15,629 nucleotides of DNA from Acidilobaceae archaeon. Its GTDB lineage: Archaea > Thermoproteota > Thermoprotei_A > Sulfolobales > Acidilobaceae. Made by a program: the position numbers and the translations under genes. The notes beneath the pieces were generated by a model. The model did no database searches. It saw nothing but the letters and a program-made list of their open reading frames with translations, and was not told the DNA's origin. Shown here one piece after another: positions 5,886 through 12,773 of the stretch. The stretch's first letter is position 1. Every line of letters starts with the position of its first letter. Location of the stretch: NCBI GenBank assembly GCA_026985435.1, contig JALSQL010000030.1:1-15629 (forward strand). The letters are read 5' to 3'.

Positions 5886-7031
5886 CTAGCCAGCGAGCGG
5901 CTCCAGGTAGGCCTCCGGGTCGGCGGGCCTGAACTCGAGGGGCCTGGGGGTCCAGGCTGTCAGGTAGAGGAGCCTGTAGGTGCCGTCCCTGGCGCGCATC
6001 CTGTAGGCTGCGACCGGCGCGTATATACTCCTAGCCGCGCGGGCGCGGAGGCCGTAGAGCCTCTCGGCGAGGCTGGCCACGCCGCCGGGGCTGTAGCGGG
6101 GCTCGGCTAGGGCGCAGCGGCCGGGGCCGCCGGCCTTGGGGGCTACGAGCAGGGATGCGGCCTCCTCGAGCTCGCCCAGACCGGGCCTGTCGTCGATGAC
6201 CTCCACGACCTTGGGCCTGGCCTGGACCGTGGCCGCGAGGCCGAGCCTGCGGAGGGCCCTCTCGAGCCTCCTCCAGGCCGCCTCGCCGTGCTCCGCCACG
6301 TACTCTGCCCTCGCCACCCGCCTGCCGGCTAGCCTCCTGTACTCCCCGGCTAGCTCCGGGGGTAGGAGGCTGGACTTGGGGGCGCCCTCGTACACCACGC
6401 CCCCGGAGGCCCCGAGGGGTAGGCCGGTGACGGCCGAGAAGGCGGCGTCGACGTCCCGGTAGCGGCCCTCCCCCAGCCTCACCCTGCCCTCGAGGTAGTA
6501 GATGGGGGCGTACACGCAGCCCAGGGGCTCGGGCCTCTCCAGCCTCAGGAGTAGGAGCCTCCTCCTAGCCCTCCTGGACGCCTCGGAGTCGAGCCTCCCG
6601 CGGCCGAGCCTGGCCTGGAGGAAGACGGCGCGCCCCCCAGCCCCCGCTGCCTCTATGTAGGATAGTATGTCGTCTAGGGTGAGGAGCTCCACCCTGAGGC
6701 TGGCCGCCACCCTCCTCGCGCCCTCCGTGAAGCCCGAGGCGGAGACGACCACGGCGCCCCGGGCGCCTATGTCCTGGGCGACCTCGTACGCCTTCATTAC
6801 GACCTCCTTGGGCGCGGGCCTCGAGTGGTTCTTGACCTCTACAACCACCGGGCCCTCCCTGGTCTCGAGGAGGATGTCGACCTCGTGGAGGGCCCCGCTG
6901 GCGCCCCTCACCCTGGCGTTCCTCCGGAGGGGGTAGCCCTGGAGTGTGAAGTACCTCTCAACGAGGCCCTCCATGGCCTCCCCCTTCAGGCGCCTCCCCC
7001 TCCCGGTGGCGGGGTCGGGGTCCACGCCCAA
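5886..7031 (-). CDS. Mrr/Hjc-type PD-(D/E)xK nuclease fused to an unknown domain
   Basis: The 381-residue protein has a nuclease-like N-terminus (about 13-125) and an uncharacterised rest. The nuclease core reads KGEAMEGLVERYFTLQGY, then EVDILLE with E50 and D52, then VVVEVKN with E65 and K67, and a conserved GARGAVVVSASGFTEGA strand-turn. This is the arrangement of Mrr_cat and Hjc-like endonucleases, so it should cut DNA with Mg. Residues 150-381 contain two similar blocks, YAPIYYLEGRVRLGEGRYRD (from 174) and YAPVAAYRMRARDGTYRLLY (from 337), suggesting an internal duplication. I took TTG at 7031 because it leaves the KGEA helix intact; GTG at 7025 and ATG at 6974 are alternatives. It lies 48 bases downstream of the CBS gene, probably in one transcript. 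No methylase is nearby, so a repair role is as likely as restriction. Confidence 0.8.
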   Translation of the reverse strand: MGVDPDPATGRGRRLKGEAMEGLVERYFTLQGYPLRRNARVRGASGALHEVDILLETREGPVVVEVKNHSRPAPKEVVMKAYEVAQDIGARGAVVVSASGFTEGARRVAASLRVELLTLDDILSYIEAAGAGGRAVFLQARLGRGRLDSEASRRARRRLLLLRLERPEPLGCVYAPIYYLEGRVRLGEGRYRDVDAAFSAVTGLPLGASGGVVYEGAPKSSLLPPELAGEYRRLAGRRVARAEYVAEHGEAAWRRLERALRRLGLAATVQARPKVVEVIDDRPGLGELEEAASLLVAPKAGGPGRCALAEPRYSPGGVASLAERLYGLRARAARSIYAPVAAYRMRARDGTYRLLYLTAWTPRPLEFRPADPEAYLEPLAG

Positions 7032-7079
7032 AACGCGCCCCCGCCGGTTGGAGGGGTGTGGTGGAGGGTAAAATGTGGG

Positions 7080-7499
7080 CTACTTGGCTAGGAGGCTCGT
7101 GATTAGGCGGAAGAGCGACACTATGTCCCTCACGCTTATGACTCCCAGGGGCTTGTTCTCCTCGTCGACGACGGGTATGTGCCTTACCCCCAGCTCCCCC
7201 ATTATGCGTACGACCTCCTCGACCGGCGTCTCGGGCTTCACGCTGACGGGGTTCTCGGTCATTATGCTCCAGACGGGGGCGTCGCTGCACTCGGCGGCGA
7301 TAGCGCAGGCTAGGTCGCGCTCGGTTAGTATGCCTATCAGCTGGCCGGCGTCGTTCACCACGAGCACGCTCCCAATGCGGCGGTCGCACATGAGCTTGGC
7401 CGCCTCCCTCATGCGGGCGTCCTGCTTCACCGTGACCGGCGGCGCGGCCATCACGTCCCTGGCGGTTAGGGGTACCCTCCTCCTCGGGTATAGGGGCAT
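7080..7499 (-). CDS. Two-CBS-domain protein
   Basis: This is a stand-alone pair of CBS domains (about residues 14-70 and 78-136), the ligand-sensing module that usually binds adenine nucleotides or related ligands. The hallmarks are VMAAPPVTVKQDARMREAAKLM, then IGSVLVVND...GILTERDL in the first copy, and IMTENPVSVKPETPVEEVVRIM, then RHIPVVDE...GVISVRDI in the second. ATG at 7499 is chosen over GTG at 7511 because a strong GGAGGTG (7509-7515) sits 9 bases upstream and would overlap the GTG. A TATA-like GATAAAAAC (7543-7551, minus strand) is about 47 bases upstream. The gene is divergent from the AbrB-PhoU regulator and is followed by the nuclease gene. The ligand and any effector cannot be read from the sequence. 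Confidence 0.9.
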   Translation of the reverse strand: MPLYPRRRVPLTARDVMAAPPVTVKQDARMREAAKLMCDRRIGSVLVVNDAGQLIGILTERDLACAIAAECSDAPVWSIMTENPVSVKPETPVEEVVRIMGELGVRHIPVVDEENKPLGVISVRDIVSLFRLITSLLAK

Positions 7500-7543
7500 C
7501 CCGGAGCCCACCTCCCCGGTGGTGTATGTTTGCGGTGTCCGAG

Positions 7544-7550
7544 TTTTTAT
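7544..7550 (-). promoter_or_regulatory. TATA box of the CBS gene
   Basis: Read on the minus strand this is ATAAAAA, about 47 bases before the CBS ATG. It implies a leader of around 20 bases that contains the GGAGGTG ribosome-binding site. Confidence 0.55.
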
Positions 7551-7596
7551 CTCTCGTGACGGGTTTGAGCGCGTCTAACCCCACGGAGGGGAGGCC

Positions 7597-7619
7597 TTTA
7601 ACGCTGTTAAAGCTTAATA
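7597..7619 (+). promoter_or_regulatory. Palindrome adjoining the TATA box of the AbrB-PhoU gene
   Basis: A perfect inverted repeat, TTTAAC-GCT-GTTAAA (7597-7611), touches a TATA-like TTAATA (7614-7619). The TATA lies about 50 bases before the TTG at 7668. A regulator bound there would cover the BRE and compete with TFB/TBP, so it looks like an operator. The AbrB-containing product itself is an obvious candidate for autoregulation. Only the symmetry and position are seen; the role is inferred. Confidence 0.45.
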
Positions 7620-7667
7620 GGGCGAACCCGCTTCGAGTAGGGGTGGAAGGCGGAGGGGCTGAGAGGC

Positions 7668-8519
7668 TTGTCGCTCATACAGTTCGGCCAGGACCTCAGG
7701 AGGGTCCAGAGGCTCGGGGGCTCCAGCCTCGTGGTCACGATACCCAAGCAGTGGGCGAGGAAGATAGGCCTGACCCCCGGCGACCAGGTGGCGATAATAG
7801 ACGAGGGCTCCAGCCTCCGCATAGTCCCGGTGGCCCTCTCCGGCAGCGTGAGGGGGCGCACGCTCAGGGTGAGGGTCAACTCGATAATAGAGAGGCTCGG
7901 GCTGGAGAGGGTGATCAGGTGCGCCTACACCCTCGGCTACAGGGGCGTCAGGGTGGAGTGGAACCCGAGGACCGTCAGGCTGGACCTCGAGCGGGTCGCA
8001 GCACTCCTAGAGGCCAGCCCGAGCGTCGAGTCCTACAACATAGGGGTCGGCAGCCTGGAGCTCGAGTTCTCCCCCGCCGGCGGCGACCCGTCAGCGTACC
8101 TCAGGAGGCTGAGCTCCCACGTGCTCCAGGCCCTCGAGGCCGGCGGCAGCGGCGTCGAGAGGGAGGTGGTCGAGGAGCTCTACTCCAACATAATAAAGTC
8201 GGCCGCCGAGAAGGCCGCGACCTCCCCCCAGGACGTGGTGGCGCTCTCCCTCATAATGCCCCTAGCCGACCTGGCGCTCCTAGCGGCCGAGCGCGTGGGC
8301 CCCGATACAGCTGGGAGGCTGAGGGCGCTCCTCGCCGAGGTGCTGGGCGGCGCCTCCGCCGGGAGCCTGAAGAGGCTGGTCCACGCCCTGGAGATGGTGG
8401 AGGAGCTCGAGGCGGAGGCCTCCAGGGGCGACACCAGCAGCCACGGCCTCCTGAGGGCGCTGGCCGTGGTGGTGAGGAGGTTCCTAGAGGCGGCGATTTG
8501 CCAGAGGCTAGCCGAGTAA
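7668..8519 (+). CDS. AbrB-PhoU regulator (PhoU-like, archaeal type)
   Basis: The 283-residue protein combines an AbrB/SpoVT swapped-hairpin domain (about 8-52, RRVQRLGGSSLVVTIPKQWARKIGLTPGDQVAII) with a linker domain (60-130). A helical PhoU-like half (about 140-283) follows, with ELYSNIIKSAAEKA and LIMPLADLALLAAERVG. This fusion is standard in archaea and is annotated as a phosphate-uptake regulator. The AbrB part would bind DNA and the PhoU part would sense or relay phosphate state. No pst transporter genes are in the window, so the link to phosphate is by family only. The TTG start fits the SLIQFGQDLRRVQRLGGSS opening of the family. The upstream palindrome at 7597-7611 suggests controlled expression. 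Confidence 0.85.
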   Translation: MSLIQFGQDLRRVQRLGGSSLVVTIPKQWARKIGLTPGDQVAIIDEGSSLRIVPVALSGSVRGRTLRVRVNSIIERLGLERVIRCAYTLGYRGVRVEWNPRTVRLDLERVAALLEASPSVESYNIGVGSLELEFSPAGGDPSAYLRRLSSHVLQALEAGGSGVEREVVEELYSNIIKSAAEKAATSPQDVVALSLIMPLADLALLAAERVGPDTAGRLRALLAEVLGGASAGSLKRLVHALEMVEELEAEASRGDTSSHGLLRALAVVVRRFLEAAICQRLAE

Positions 8520-8544
8520 CCGCCGGGGGATGTGTAGGAAGCCG

Positions 8545-8550
8545 ATTTAT
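8545..8550 (+). promoter_or_regulatory. TATA box of the carboxypeptidase gene
   Basis: ATTTAT lies about 31 bases before GTG 8579. That suggests a leaderless or near-leaderless transcript and helps fix the start, since the same frame is open for a kilobase upstream. Confidence 0.5.
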
Positions 8551-8578
8551 CCCCGCCAGCCCAGCCGGGCCCGGGCGG

Positions 8579-10135
8579 GTGCAGGCCGTGGAGGCGAGGC
8601 CCGCCGAGCCTGTCCCAGGCTACTTCGAGGACGAGACCGTCAGGGCGCTCCTCGCGAAGACCCGCCCCCTCTGGGCCCTAGGCCACGCCGAGGCCCTCAT
8701 GGGGTGGGACAACGAGACCTACATGCCCCGAGCGGGGGCGGCCTTCAGGGGTCTGGCCGCCGCGGAGATCGCCACCCTCCGGCAGAGGATGCTGCTCGAC
8801 CCCGAGCTGGCCAGGCTGCTTGAGGAGGCCCAGTCCAAGCTCGACAGCCTGAACGTGTACGAGAGGGGCCTCGTGAGGGTGCTCTCCAGGGAGGTTAGGA
8901 TAGCACGCAGCATACCCCCCGAGCTGACCTGGGAGAAGGCCAGGATCCAGCCCGAGGCCCTCGCCGCGTGGAGGGAGGCCCGGGCGAGGGGGGACTTCGC
9001 GAGGTTCAGGCCGTTCCTGGAGAGGATAGTGGACATAAACAGGCGGATAGCGGAGCACCTGGGCTACGAGGGCCACCCCTACAACGCCCTCCTAGACCTC
9101 TACGAGGAGGGCCTCACCGTGGACGTGATGGACGGGGTGTTCGACACCATACTCCCCGAGTCGCGGAGGGTGCTCGAGAGGGTTAGGGGCGACGGCTTCT
9201 ACCCCGACAGCCACCCCCTCGAGGAGGCCGAGTACGATAGGGCGGCGATGGAGGAGGCCAACAGGAGGATCCTAACCCTCCTCGGCTTCCCCTGGGAGAG
9301 GGGGAGGCTCGACGTCTCAGCCCACCCCTTCACCATAGCGTTGAGCGTGGACGACGTTAGGATAACGACGAGGTACGAGGGGAGGGACTTTAGGCGTACC
9401 CTCACGGCCGTGATACACGAGTTCGGCCACGCCCTCTACGAGCTGCAGGTCGACAGGAACCTGGCGGCGACCCCCCTCCAGGGCGGGGCGAGCATGGGGG
9501 TGCACGAGAGCCAGAGCAGGTTCTGGGAGAACATAGTCGGGAGGAGCCCCTGGTTCGCCAGGGCGGTCAAGGGGGTGCTCGACGAGCTCCTGGGCTTCAC
9601 CCGCCGCTACAGCTGGCTGGAGCTGTACAGGTACCTCAACATAGTGAGGCCCGACACCATAAGGGTCGAGGCGGACGAGCTGACCTACAACTTCCACATA
9701 CACGTACGCTACACGATCGAGAAGGCCCTGATAGCAGGCGAGCTCGAGGCGGGCGAGGCCCCCCAGGTCTGGGACGACCTCATGGAGAAGCACCTCGGCA
9801 TACGCCCCCGCAGCCCCAGCGAGGGCATACTACAGGACATCCACTGGGCCATGGGGGCGATGGGCTACTTCCCAACCTACACCCTCGGCAACGTGATAGC
9901 GGCGCAGATGCGGCGGATGATCCTCGAGAGGCTGCCAGACTTCCCCGAGAGGGTGGAGCGCCTCGACCTAGCCCCGGTCAGGGAGGCCCTGGGGGAGGCG
10001 GTGCACAGGTGGGGCTCAACGCTGCCGCCCCAGGAGCTCGTGGAGAGGGCCACCGGGGAGCCGCTCAACCCCGAGCACTTCAACGAGTACATAAGGTGGA
10101 AGTACCTCCAGCTCCCAGGCGAGCTGGAAGCCTAG
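8579..10135 (+). CDS. M32 (Taq-type) metallocarboxypeptidase
   Basis: This is a 518-residue zinc carboxypeptidase of family M32, a cytoplasmic, mostly helical enzyme that removes C-terminal residues from peptides. The active site is complete: H280-E-F-G-H284 supplies two metal ligands and the general base, and E310 in GVHESQSRFWEN supplies the third ligand. Other family motifs are LMGWDNETYMP (residues 40-50), SAHPFTIALSVDDVRITTRY, IRVEADELTYNFHI and YFPTYTLGN. The length is normal for the family. The frame is open far upstream, into the AbrB-PhoU gene, but that part is a shadow. The start was set at GTG 8579 from the TATA box 31 bases before it and from family length; GTG 8588 is also possible. 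It is followed by the DUF155 gene in the same frame. Confidence 0.93.
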   Translation: MQAVEARPAEPVPGYFEDETVRALLAKTRPLWALGHAEALMGWDNETYMPRAGAAFRGLAAAEIATLRQRMLLDPELARLLEEAQSKLDSLNVYERGLVRVLSREVRIARSIPPELTWEKARIQPEALAAWREARARGDFARFRPFLERIVDINRRIAEHLGYEGHPYNALLDLYEEGLTVDVMDGVFDTILPESRRVLERVRGDGFYPDSHPLEEAEYDRAAMEEANRRILTLLGFPWERGRLDVSAHPFTIALSVDDVRITTRYEGRDFRRTLTAVIHEFGHALYELQVDRNLAATPLQGGASMGVHESQSRFWENIVGRSPWFARAVKGVLDELLGFTRRYSWLELYRYLNIVRPDTIRVEADELTYNFHIHVRYTIEKALIAGELEAGEAPQVWDDLMEKHLGIRPRSPSEGILQDIHWAMGAMGYFPTYTLGNVIAAQMRRMILERLPDFPERVERLDLAPVREALGEAVHRWGSTLPPQELVERATGEPLNPEHFNEYIRWKYLQLPGELEA

Positions 10136-10201
10136 CACGCAACCAGCAGGCGGCGAGCGCTAAACCCCCCACCCCAACCCCAGCCGGCTAGGGGGTCGGG
10201 G

Positions 10202-11008
10202 CTGGAGGGCACCGTCAGGCTGGCGGCCTTCGCGCTTGGCAGGGAGTTCGACCCGGACCTAGTCGAGGAGGCCGTGGGGAGGAGGTTCACCCGCTGGGAC
10301 GAGCCCATAACCGTGGAGGCCGGCGGGGGCGAGGCCTACATCTACGCCTTCGGCGTCGCCGTTATACTGGGCTACACGGCGTCGCCCCCACAGGAGGAGC
10401 TGCTGGAGAAGCTCCGCCGCGCCGCCGAGCCCCCCGGCCACGCCGCCTACGTGGAGGAGTACGCCTGGGACCCCCGCCCCCCGCCGCCGAGCGCCCGGGG
10501 GAGGAGGGTGAGGCTCCCCGCCGGCACGGTGGTGGTGGGGGACGACCTCATACGGGGCCCCCTGGACAGGGAGGCGAGGAGGATACTAGCCCTAGTCCTA
10601 GCCCAGAGCGCCGCCCTCAGGAGGCTAGAGGCCGAGGCCAGCAGCCTCCTAGACGAGGTCGAGGACCTCCTAGAGCGCCTCGCCGCCACGAGGATACCCC
10701 GGGCCACCGCCAGGCAGAGCCTAGTGAGGGCCCTCAGGGCGAGGAACACGCTGGTGAACGACCTCCTAATCCTCGAGAAGCCCCCAGCGGCCTGGGAGGA
10801 CCCCCACTACGAGAGCCTACTCGAAACCCTACGCTACACCTTCGAGATAGAGGAGCGCTACACCACACTCAGCAGGATGCTCAACACAGCCCTCGAGACC
10901 ATAGAGATAACCGCAACCCTAGCCACCGAGACGAGATTCCTAATACTAGAAGCCCTAATAGCGGCACTCATCATAATAGACACAATACTAGCACTCAGGC
11001 ACCCCTAG
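10202..11008 (+). CDS. RMND1/YagE-like (DUF155) protein with C-terminal membrane helix
   Basis: This protein belongs to the DUF155 family (yeast Rmd1, human RMND1), whose biochemical role in archaea is unknown. The core YIYAFGVAVILGYTASPPQEELLEKL matches the family's FxFGVxVxxG signature. It is followed by LPAGTVVVGDDL, a long coiled helix pair (LEAEASSLLDEVEDLLERLA) and a C-terminal membrane segment (FLILEALIAALIIIDTILAL). The first ATG/GTG/TTG is GTG at 10274. The domain's first strand and helix, VRLAAFALGREFDPDLVEEAV, is encoded in frame upstream, so I extended to CTG 10202, after GGGGGTCGGGG. That start is an inference; a gene caller would choose 10274. The 3' end is A/C-rich, unlike the rest of the gene. 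Confidence 0.8.
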   Translation: MEGTVRLAAFALGREFDPDLVEEAVGRRFTRWDEPITVEAGGGEAYIYAFGVAVILGYTASPPQEELLEKLRRAAEPPGHAAYVEEYAWDPRPPPPSARGRRVRLPAGTVVVGDDLIRGPLDREARRILALVLAQSAALRRLEAEASSLLDEVEDLLERLAATRIPRATARQSLVRALRARNTLVNDLLILEKPPAAWEDPHYESLLETLRYTFEIEERYTTLSRMLNTALETIEITATLATETRFLILEALIAALIIIDTILALRHP

Positions 11009-11329
11009 CCCGCCTCCCACAATGCAGAGGAAACTCCCGCCCCCAAACGGGACCCTTAAAAACACCACACCCCAATTTGGCTATTGAAGCGCGCCCAAAC
11101 CACAACCACAAGCCAACTTTGGCTAACAAACAAACTCCCCACCCAACCCGGGAGTACATACAACACAAAAACAAAAACAATAATAACCCTGAACACACCC
11201 CAAGACATGAAACGCGGCTCCCACCAGGGGAGCCACAAGACACTATAGAAGCACTATAAGACCAGCATAAAGGCATAAGGGCATCTAAAAGATAGAAGTG
11301 TAAAGAAGTACTTAAACACAAGCTAGACA
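11009..11329 (+). promoter_or_regulatory. CRISPR leader region
   Basis: This gene-free stretch precedes the conserved end of the array. It is A/C-rich and G/T-poor on the plus strand between about 11060 and 11200. Visible elements are two CCAA/TTGG inverted motifs (11072-11080 and 11112-11123), a 7-base-stem hairpin GGCTCCC-ACCAG-GGGAGCC (11216-11234) and repeated CACTATA (11242-11258). It also has GCATAAAGGCATAAGGGCAT (11268-11285 area) and a TATA-like ACTTAAAC about 15-20 bases before the first repeat. Leaders of this kind hold the array promoter and the adaptation signals used by Cas1-Cas2. The orientation is supported because repeats are identical next to it and decay away from it. Confidence 0.65.
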
Positions 11330-11810
11330 GTATCTACGCGATAGAATTGAAAGTCTAGCTCCTCCTTGAGATTTCTAAGCTCTCTAATAGTATCTACGCG
11401 ATAGAATTGAAAGCTAATGATATGACAGCTATTATATCTCTTCCCTTTGCGAGGTATCTACGCGATAGAATTGAAAGATTTACGACCCAGCTTGCTCCTC
11501 CAGACGCTGTTCCTTGTATCTACGCGATAGAATTGAAAGTCCGGCAAGCGACCACTCCCGAACATACTTGATGAACATGGTATCTACGCGATAGAATTGA
11601 AAGTGGCAGACAGCCAGTCGTGCAGGGTCCGGGCCTCCTCGAGGGCCGGTATTTACGCGATAGAATTGGAAGGTACTTACTAGTAGCCGCTAGGTAGTTC
11701 CTCGTCTTGCTTCCGGGGGGTATTTATGTGATAGAATTGAAAGGCTCGCTTGTGCTTAGCTTTAACGAAACGGTGTAGTCGACTATGTATCTACGTGATA
11801 GGGTTGAAAG
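11330..11810 (+). CRISPR. CRISPR array, 8 repeats and 7 spacers
   Basis: Repeats of 24 bases begin GTATCTACGCG and end ATTGAAAG. They lie at 11330, 11390, 11454, 11516, 11580, 11649, 11720 and 11787 (starts). The first five are identical. The sixth has two changes (TTT for TCT, GGAAG for GAAAG). The seventh reads GTATTTATGTG. The eighth has ACGTG and GGGTTG. Spacers are 36, 40, 38, 40, 45, 47 and 43 bases long. The ATTGAAAG end matches the 8-base 5' handle left by Cas6 in archaeal type I-A and III systems. No cas gene lies within the window, so the array must rely on cas genes elsewhere. No spacer matches any other part of the window that I could find by eye. Confidence 0.97.
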
Positions 11811-11842
11811 AGTGTCTGTGTGGTGGGACTGTGGGGTTGGTT

Positions 11843-12337
11843 TTACTGGTAGAAGGTTTGGCTTTTCTTTTTGTAGTGGTCTTCGGTGCATGTGGGTGGT
11901 GTTAGTATTAGGGCTTCGAGGTCCTGGGCTTTTATGTGGACCGCGGTCCAGGGGGTGCCGTCTACTTGTAGGGTGTATAGGCTCGCGTGGGCCCGTAGCT
12001 CGGCGGCGGCCCTGAGGGCTTGGGTTAGCCAGTAGGGGTCCCCTGTGGTTTCCCCTGTTGTGTGGGCTGTCTCTGGTGTTAGGGCTTGTAGTGTGGTGGG
12101 CTCCGCGGCCTCTAGGGTTTTGGCTGTGTGTTGGGGGCCTTGGATTAGGTAGGCGCAGCCTCCTATGAGTAGTGCTGGTATGTGGTGGCCCCCGGCCTCT
12201 ATGACGGCGGCGCCTAGGGTGTGGTGGTGGCATATGAGGTGGCCGGTCTCGGGGTCCACGGCTGGGTGGGTGTAGCAGAGTATCTCTAGGAGGGCGTCGT
12301 TGTAAGCCTCGACCCTGGCCTCGACCCTGACCGCCAA
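11843..12337 (-). CDS. Uncharacterised His/Cys/Thr-rich 164-residue protein
   Basis: I do not recognise this protein. It is soluble and unusual in composition for this genome, with many His, Thr and Cys residues. Potential metal-binding groups are C21/H24, H33/C36/H37-H39 (GHLICHHH) and H51-H52, with C61 and H70 nearby. Residues 40-65 (LGAAVIEAGGHHIPALLIGGCAYLI) look like a buried strand-turn-helix. The end is Lys-rich (HYKKKSQTFYQ). The TTG at 12337 follows a strong GGGAGGGGG 9-17 bases upstream and lies 23 bases after the DUF167 stop, so the two form an operon. Its 3' end lies 32 bases from the last CRISPR repeat, convergent with the array. The coding strand is A/C-rich, unlike its operon partner. 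No function can be assigned. Confidence 0.65.
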   Translation of the reverse strand: MAVRVEARVEAYNDALLEILCYTHPAVDPETGHLICHHHTLGAAVIEAGGHHIPALLIGGCAYLIQGPQHTAKTLEAAEPTTLQALTPETAHTTGETTGDPYWLTQALRAAAELRAHASLYTLQVDGTPWTAVHIKAQDLEALILTPPTCTEDHYKKKSQTFYQ

Positions 12338-12360
12338 CCCGGGGCCACCCCCTCCCGGGG

Positions 12361-12687
12361 CTAGTCTGCCGCCTCGACCGCCCGGGCCAGGCGCTCGGCG
12401 GCCTCCCGGGGGTCCAGCCCCTGGACCCTCACGATCTTGACCCTGCTCCTCAGGCCCCTGACTATCTCGACGTCCACCCTGCCCACGCCGAGGGCCCGGG
12501 CCAGGAAGCGCACGAGGGCGGCGTTTGCCCTCCCCCCCACTGGGGGCTCGGGCGTGTAGAACACCAGGTCCCCGCCCTCCAGAACGAGCCTCTCGCTGGG
12601 GGACTCGGGCTTAACGTAGACCCTCAGCCTGCACCCCCCGCGGGCCTCCTCCACCAGGCCGGCTAGGGCCTCGGGGTCCACCGGCAC
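12361..12687 (-). CDS. DUF167/YggU family protein (UPF0235)
   Basis: This is a 108-residue member of the small DUF167 (YggU) family, a compact alpha-beta fold of unknown function found across life. The family signature is clear: LRVYVKPESPSERLVLEGGDLVFYTPEPPVGGRANAALVRFLARALGV, then VEIVRGLRSRVKIVRVQG. This includes the (P)PxxGxAN motif and the G-x-x-S/R-x-K strand. The start is GTG at 12687, about 40 bases from a TATA-like CTATATCCC on the minus strand (12722-12730). It is followed after 23 bases by the His/Cys-rich gene, so it leads that operon. Confidence 0.9.
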   Translation of the reverse strand: MPVDPEALAGLVEEARGGCRLRVYVKPESPSERLVLEGGDLVFYTPEPPVGGRANAALVRFLARALGVGRVDVEIVRGLRSRVKIVRVQGLDPREAAERLARAVEAAD

Positions 12688-12723
12688 CCCCAGACACCCC
12701 CCGCCCCCTGGGGGGGCGCCCGG

Positions 12724-12730
12724 GATATAG
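12724..12730. promoter_or_regulatory. Shared TATA-like element between divergent genes
   Basis: GATATAG lies about 40 bases before the DUF167 GTG (minus) and about 46 bases before the small membrane protein TTG (plus). Its near-symmetry would allow use in both directions. Confidence 0.4.
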
Positions 12731-12773
12731 GCGTGGGGCCCCCGCCTAGCGGCGGGGGTCGGGGCTGGCGGCG

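Noticed and set aside
5207..5932. 241-codon plus-strand frame inside the peptidase gene
   Set aside because: Arg/Pro/Gly/Ala-rich shadow frame in GC-rich coding DNA; the M28 frame has all catalytic motifs.
7526..8578. Upstream extension of the M32 carboxypeptidase frame
   Set aside because: It overlaps the AbrB-PhoU gene, its residues are Arg/Pro/Gly-rich shadow sequence, and family length plus a TATA box favour GTG 8579.
11077..11259. 60-codon plus-strand frame in the CRISPR leader
   Set aside because: Asn/Thr/His/Lys-rich translation of A/C-rich leader DNA, without promoter spacing or homology signs.
11009..11329. A cas or anti-CRISPR gene next to the array
   Set aside because: No open frame in the leader or right flank shows a recognisable Cas motif; the right-flank protein is unknown and not assigned to CRISPR function.
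11724..12233. 169-codon minus-strand frame overlapping the His/Cys-rich gene
   Set aside because: Pro/Arg/His/Thr-rich shadow frame that runs into two CRISPR repeats; the 11843-12337 frame has a ribosome-binding site and operon spacing.
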